From the NCBI RefSeq assembly GCF_000002425.4, contig NC_037270.1:12152698-12216697 (forward strand): DNA of 64,000 nt, in the 5' to 3' direction. The stretch comes from Physcomitrium patens. Taxonomy: Eukaryota; Streptophyta; Bryopsida; Funariales; Funariaceae. The position numbers and the translations under genes were made by a program. The notes beneath the pieces are model-generated. The model worked only from the letters and a program-made list of their open reading frames with translations. It ran no database searches and had not been told where the DNA came from. Position 1 is the first letter of the stretch; each line of letters starts with the position of its first letter. Shown one piece after another: positions 58,541 to 64,000 of the stretch.

Positions 58541-59753
58541 TGTAAGTCATCAAATTATTTCACAAGTTTTTTTAAGATAAAAAGATGCATTTAGAGTGCT
58601 TAGAACCACAATATATGGTGAATAATATATAAATCCTTTGAAAAATAAAAAATTAGAGTGTTAGTTATAAAATTAGAGTCTTAGTAAGTCTTGGAGGCAA
58701 TTATCTTAGTTGGTTTAGTATTTTTTTATTTATTATTGAATATTGAGGAATATTTACTAAGATGAATATCTATATTGGCCTTCTATCTATACATATTATT
58801 TATAAGAAAAACTATAAAAGTTAGTTAGTAGTAAGAAGAAGCATGAGAAAGAACCTCATGTCTTTTTAGTTATTTATATAAAAAGTAGGATTTATAATAG
58901 ATTTAAATTTATTTTATTACTATAAAAATATTCAAGGTAGGAAATTATAGCCTTCAATTAACATTAATATTATAAAACTATTATAGGAATTTTTAAAATT
59001 TATTTGGAATTTATTTAGATTTTTTTAGGAAGTTTTAGAGTAATTTCTAAGACTTTGAAAAAAATTAGTTTTATCACTTCGAGAGCCATTATGAAGAAAT
59101 GGAGCAAGATTTGAAGCCCATTCAAGGTTCTTAGGCTAATAGGATGTTTTTAAATACCATGGTAAAGTCAAAAAATATAAAATTATGGATTTTACTAGTA
59201 GAAATAGGAGGACCAACAGCTAGTATAGTCCTTGTAAGAAGGGAGGTGCACAAGTCCCATATGGATTGTAGCACCTTGAAGGTCGTTAGGAAGATAAGAC
59301 TTAGGCCTCGTGGCCTCTCTTTGGAACCCATATATACAACTTGTAAGCCTTTGTGAGGTTCGAACTCCTGATCTTTTAAGCAACTTATCATTGAAGTAAA
59401 ATTATTTACTTAACTTTTCATTCATTTACTTGTTATTTTTCAAACCTTCATAACTTATTTATAGTAACTCGGATTTATATGTTTCTTATACCATTGAAAA
59501 GATTAAAAAAATCAATTTCTAAAACTATATATATTTTTTTATTTTTATTTTTTACTAGATGAAAACTCAATGAATAGATTGTAACTAATTTTGTAGTGTA
59601 TAATTGCTTGATTGCACTTGTTTCACTTGTTTTTTTATATTTTTCTCCTTTTTTCCTTATTTTTGCTACTTCTACTTTACTTCATCAATTATAAGAAATT
59701 CTTAATTAAGGCCATTTTGTAATTTGGATTGAAGAGTGAATTTTATACTGACA
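58541..59753 (+). mobile_element. Solo LTR, family G, copy 2
   Basis: TGTAAGTCATC to TATACTGACA, 1213 bases, flanked by TCTTA and TGTTA (4 of 5). It is close to copy 1 over its full length. Frames at 59131-59391 lie in this non-coding repeat. Confidence 0.85.
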
Positions 59754-60194
59754 TGTTAGTATAATCATTTAGTATTTTATAGATTTTTATTGTATAAAAA
59801 TTCAAAGTGAAGAGAGAGGTTGAAGAAGTTTAAAGTAGAGTAGAATAAATCTTAAATATAGATTTAAGATTATTTTAAAGATTAAAATTAGACTAAGATT
59901 AGATGATGATCTTTATCAAAGACAAAGATCTTTTTTAAATTTGGTCATTATTTTCTTTTCTTATTTATTTCTTATTGAGAGCACATTTCTTGTAATTAAA
60001 GAATTTATTCATCCTCTCTACATCTTATATTCTTTTTTATCATCTAATTATAAAATTCTTATTGGCAGTAATTCTTTAATAGTAGAAAAACTTAATCACC
60101 TTTTCTATTCATTATATTCGTCTTATTTATAGATATAATATAGAAAAAAAAATTCAATAATATTTGAAGAGTTACTTCACCAATAATTTAAGAA

Positions 60195-60237
<43 letters not shown>

Positions 60238-60435
60238 TCAAAAGGCTATACTTTAAAATAAATTTTCTTAAAATAATTATTGAAGATTTTCATTTATATT
60301 ATTAAATTAATAAAAATTATGGATTAAAAAACATGGGACTAAAAGAAGATACTTAGCATTTAAAGACAATAAAATAAAATAAGCTCTTTAATTTTTGAAT
60401 TATTTTAATTATTTAAAATTTTAGTGCATACATAT
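59754..60435. other. Unassigned stretch with A-tract
   Basis: No gene is seen. A run of about 30 A is at 60202-60231. Confidence 0.4.
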
Positions 60436-61818
60436 TGTGAGTCATCAAATTCACTCACTTATTGTTTTAGGATAAAAATATGCATTTAGAATAATTTAAA
60501 TCATAATATATAGTAAGTAGTATAAAAATCTTTAGAGAAATAGAAAATTAGAATGTTAGTAGTGGAAATGGAATCTTAATAAGTCTTGGAGGTAATTATC
60601 TTCATTGATTTAGTATTTTTATTTATTATTGAATATTAAGGATTATTTATTGAAACCAATATTTATATTGGTCTTCTATCTATATGTGCTATTTATAAAA
60701 TCTATAAATATTAGTAGTTAGAAGAAGCATGAGAAAGAACCTCATGTCATTTTAGTTATTGATATAAAAAATAAGATTTATAGTGGATTTAATTTATTTT
60801 TATTATTATCAAAAATCANNNNNNNNNNNNNNNNNNNNNNNNNNNNNNNNNNNNNNNNNNNNNNNNNNNNNNNNNNNNNNNNNNNNNNNNNNNNNNNNNN
60901 NNNNNNNNNNNNNNNNNNAAAAAGGGAAAAACAAAAAGAAAAAAACGACAGAAAAAAAACAGGCGGAGTACTAGCCTGGTCCTAATTATTATCAAAAATC
61001 ACCAAGGGTAGAAAAATATAGTCTTAAATAGGATATATAATATTATACGGATTTTTTAAAATTTATTTAGAATTTATATAGTATTTTTTAGGAATTTTTA
61101 GAGTAATTTGTAAGATCTAGGTAAAAATAAGTTTTATCACTTTGAGAGCCTTTATGAAGAAATGAAGCAAGATTTGAAAGCCAGTAAAATTCTTAGGCTA
61201 ACTGTATATTTTTGAACAGCATGGTGAGGTCAAAAATGAAAAAATATTGGTCCTTCTAGTAGAAAATAGGAAGACCAGCAATTAGTGTAGTCCTTATAAA
61301 AATGGAGGGTGTACTAGTTCCATATGGGTTGTAGCACCTTGAAGGTAGTTAGGAGGATAAGACTATGGCCTCATGGCCTCTTTTGGAGATCTATATATTT
61401 TACATGTGAGTCTTGGTGAGGCTCAAACCCTTGATCTATAAGCAAGTTATCCTTGAAGTAAAATATTCTGACTTCACTTTTCAATTATTTACTTCCTATA
61501 ATTAAAACTTCATAACTTACTCATAGTAATTTGGATTTATATGTTTCTTATGTCATTGGAAAGACAATAAAATTACATATCTAAAAACATACTTTTTATT
61601 TTTATTTTTATTTTTTTTGGATAAAAATATAATGAACAGACTTTGACTTAGTTTTGGGTGTTATAATTACTTGATTTCATTTCTTTCACTTGTATGATGG
61701 TTTTTCTTCTTTGGTTTTTTGCCAATTGCATACTTCACTTCATACCACCAATTACAAACAACTCTTAATTGAGGCCATCTTGTAATTGGGATTGAGGAGT
61801 GAAATTTATACTCATACA
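60436..61818 (+). mobile_element. Solo LTR, family G, copy 3, containing the assembly gap
   Basis: TGTGAGTCATC to CTCATACA. The span is 1383 bases but about 1200 once the gap and the duplicated/junk bases around it are removed, equal to the other G copies. Confidence 0.75.
60819..60918. other. 100-N assembly gap
   Basis: Exactly 100 N, a placeholder length. An open frame running through it is meaningless. Confidence 0.99.
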
Positions 61819-61870
61819 TGTGAAGCAAGAAGCGAAGAATTTGAGGAAAGAACCCAACATATATATATAG

Positions 61871-61901
<31 letters not shown>

Positions 61902-62600
61902 TATATCTAAAAAAATTTCTAAGATTAGAATATAATGGATAAAATAGAACCTTGACTTAAGACCCTACTTTTTAAATTTAGTTTATAATTAATTAAGAAG
62001 ATTATTTAGAATTTTTTTGTGATGATTTGTTAATAAGTAAGAAGGTGGTTAGTAATGCAATTAAGTGAATTCTTCTTTACATTAGATTGATGCATACAAA
62101 AAATTATTTTATTTAATAAAAATTATCATTAATTAAGTAGTAGATAATTTTTTAAACTATATTGATATAAAGAATTAAAAAAAAAAAAAAAAAAAAAAAA
62201 AACTTTGGTTCTTTGTCAGCAACAAAATATCTTTGCATTAGATATTGTTTAGAATCACCTCTACACAAGGTTGTTCCATATAATAGTTTAAGAAAAGAAA
62301 AGCCTTGCTTGAGATGATACTCAAGAGAGCATTCTTCGTTTAAATTATTTCTATTGTGTTTCCCTTCTTTGTTACAAAGAATGTATTAAGTAGAATTTGA
62401 ATTGATAAGTATAAGATATTAAAAGTTTAAATTTCATAATTATCTTATCTAGCTTTTTTTTTTTAATTTTTTTAAATGTTGTCATAATCATTAAAGTTTA
62501 ATACACCATTCTAATAGGTTCAAGAAATCCGTATTAATATAATATTTGAAAAATCTAGAATACCTAAGAACTATTATATCTCTCTTATCTAATAATAAGA
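61819..62600. other. Low-complexity stretch before D-type gag
   Basis: It contains an (AT)n run at 61859-61907 and 26 A at 62177-62202. Leader sequence of the following D-type element may start here, but no LTR or primer site is identified. Confidence 0.4.
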
Positions 62601-64000
62601 GTTCAACTTATCAACTTGATTTTAATATGCCTAAAAATTTATTTAAAGAATTCAAAGATCTTTCTTTAAAAGACCTTTAAGAAGATACAAAGAATTTGAT
62701 TTTGACTCCTTGATAAATAGTATAAATAATTTAGATCAAAGGAGCACTCATTCATCTCAACCACTAAAGATAATAGATCCAAATAGAATAATAATAATAA
62801 TAATAAAAAAAAAACCACGACCCATACCAATTAATTCTTTGGTGCAACCAACAGGTTTACCTATTTGAGTTTTAGAGGGACTTAGTATTGCATCTATATC
62901 TCTTAATCTTTCCAACTTTAGAGGTATAAGAGATGAAGATTTTTCAACCTATGTACATCATTTAATAGAAATATTTGCTATAAGTTTGATAATAGATGGC
63001 CATTATTATTTAATGCAGTTTCTAACCACATTAAAAAAAAGGACATATAAGTAATTTCACAATCATTTTTTTAACATCTTCTTAAGTTAGAATATGATCC
63101 AATGTTTTTTTTATAGAATAATTTTGATATTAAATAGGAAAAAAAACAATCCTAATTATTTTGTTCTCGCTTAGAAAAAAAAAAAAAATGATAAAGACAT
63201 AATATCTTATATTTGACATTTTAAATTAATAGTGGTAAGGTTCATAGGAACCTTGCTCAAAGACAATACCTTGAAACATTTCTTCATTCAAGGATTTGTT
63301 AAAGATGAGAAAATTAAAGAAATCTTCTATGCATAGCCTAAAGATCTTATAGAAATAAAAAAAAAGTACCAAAAGAAATAGAACAAATAAATAAACAGCA
63401 TGAAAAGTTAAGGCATAATAAAGATTATAACATTCCTAATTTTATATCCATACATTCTAAGATTCCTTATGCACCAAGCTCTTAGGTGCATGAACAATTA
63501 CTATTAGTTTCCACAATTCTAGTAGTCTATCTCTTATTTTAAAATATAAGGCCTCTATCTCTTTTGTTAGCCTTAACCTATTTTATGGAAGATAATAAAT
63601 AGAAAGAATATTTATAAAAAGAAATGAAGATATTTCAATTAAAGTTTTAAATTCAAATATTTCATCAAATAAAATTTATGATAGAATAATTAATAAGATT
63701 AGTTAAAAATTCCAATTTCAATCTTCTTCCACCTCCTATTGAATCAAGAAGACATACAACAAGATTGTCATCCATTCAATATAGACAATTAGGATATTTT
63801 TTCTAATTTTATAGCTCCATTCCTCCATAAAATCAATATTTCTAATCATATGTCATTCCACACTATTATGTTGTAGTTTGGCTATTATGTAAAAATAATG
63901 CATATAAATTTTTAATATATAAATTACTATAAAATAAGATAACAGCCACATTATTAGATTTTAGTTAGTCAAAAAATATAATTAGATTACTACTTTGAAG
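62601..64000 (+). pseudogene. Gag of a second D-type gypsy element, runs off the window
   Basis: Around 62815-63000 it reads PIPINSLVQPTGLPI-stop-VLEG, then FSTYVHHLIEIFAIS. From about 63570 it is collinear with gypsy D 35361-35640. Full of stops. The pol would lie beyond 64000. Confidence 0.6.

Noticed and set aside
60783-60974. 63-codon frame through the N gap
   Set aside because: The frame is made of unknown bases and A-rich junk.

Overview
The window is plant nuclear DNA built almost entirely from LTR retrotransposons. Both Ty1/copia and Ty3/gypsy polyproteins are present. Primer-binding sites match plant initiator tRNA-Met in one family and tRNA-Asp in another. No host gene, rRNA or tRNA gene is recognisable. 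From about 9 kb onward the sequence is very AT-rich. Many stop codons there look like CGA or CAA turned into TGA or TAA, as expected from deamination of methylated cytosine. One chromodomain gypsy family resembles Tcn1-type elements, which I associate with fungi and non-flowering plants. A second gypsy family also recalls non-flowering plants. This is a hint, not an identification.

Layout. 1-2.2 kb: the end of a long intact pol ORF (at least 733 codons), with RNase H and integrase motifs that remind me of fungal gypsy elements. 2.2-5.0 kb: gag and LTR fragments on the minus strand. One LTR carries a dense array of canonical heat-shock elements just upstream of its TATA box. 5.0-8.7 kb: a rearranged double-zinc-knuckle gag family, including a 1.4-kb inverted repeat. 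8.7-22.9 kb: two minus-strand copia elements (F1, F2). F1 is split by a full-length chromodomain gypsy (A), which itself carries a solo LTR in its integrase. F2 is split by a 2.0-kb solo LTR. 24.3-35.4 kb: a third minus-strand copia (E), split by a full-length gypsy (B, target duplication CTTCA) and by a 1.2-kb solo LTR. B's own 5' LTR is split by a 2.18-kb LTR with duplication TATAT.

35.4-41.5 kb: a non-chromodomain gypsy (D), split by a 1.2-kb solo LTR. 41.5-47.2 kb: mostly unassigned AT-rich repeat with a solo LTR and a 59-bp minisatellite. 47.2-55.3 kb: minus-strand gypsy C, related to A and B, split by a 2.17-kb solo LTR with perfect duplication ATAAT and by another repeat. 55.3-64 kb: LTR fragments, two more 1.2-kb LTRs (one holding a 100-N gap that looks like an unjoined overlap), and the gag of a second D-type element running off the window.

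Apart from the first ORF, every polyprotein is broken by stops, frameshifts or lost catalytic residues. The nesting order can be read from target-site duplications. The parts most worth a second look are the heat-shock-element LTR, the intact first pol, and a decayed extra reading frame between the chromodomain and the 3' LTR of gypsy A.
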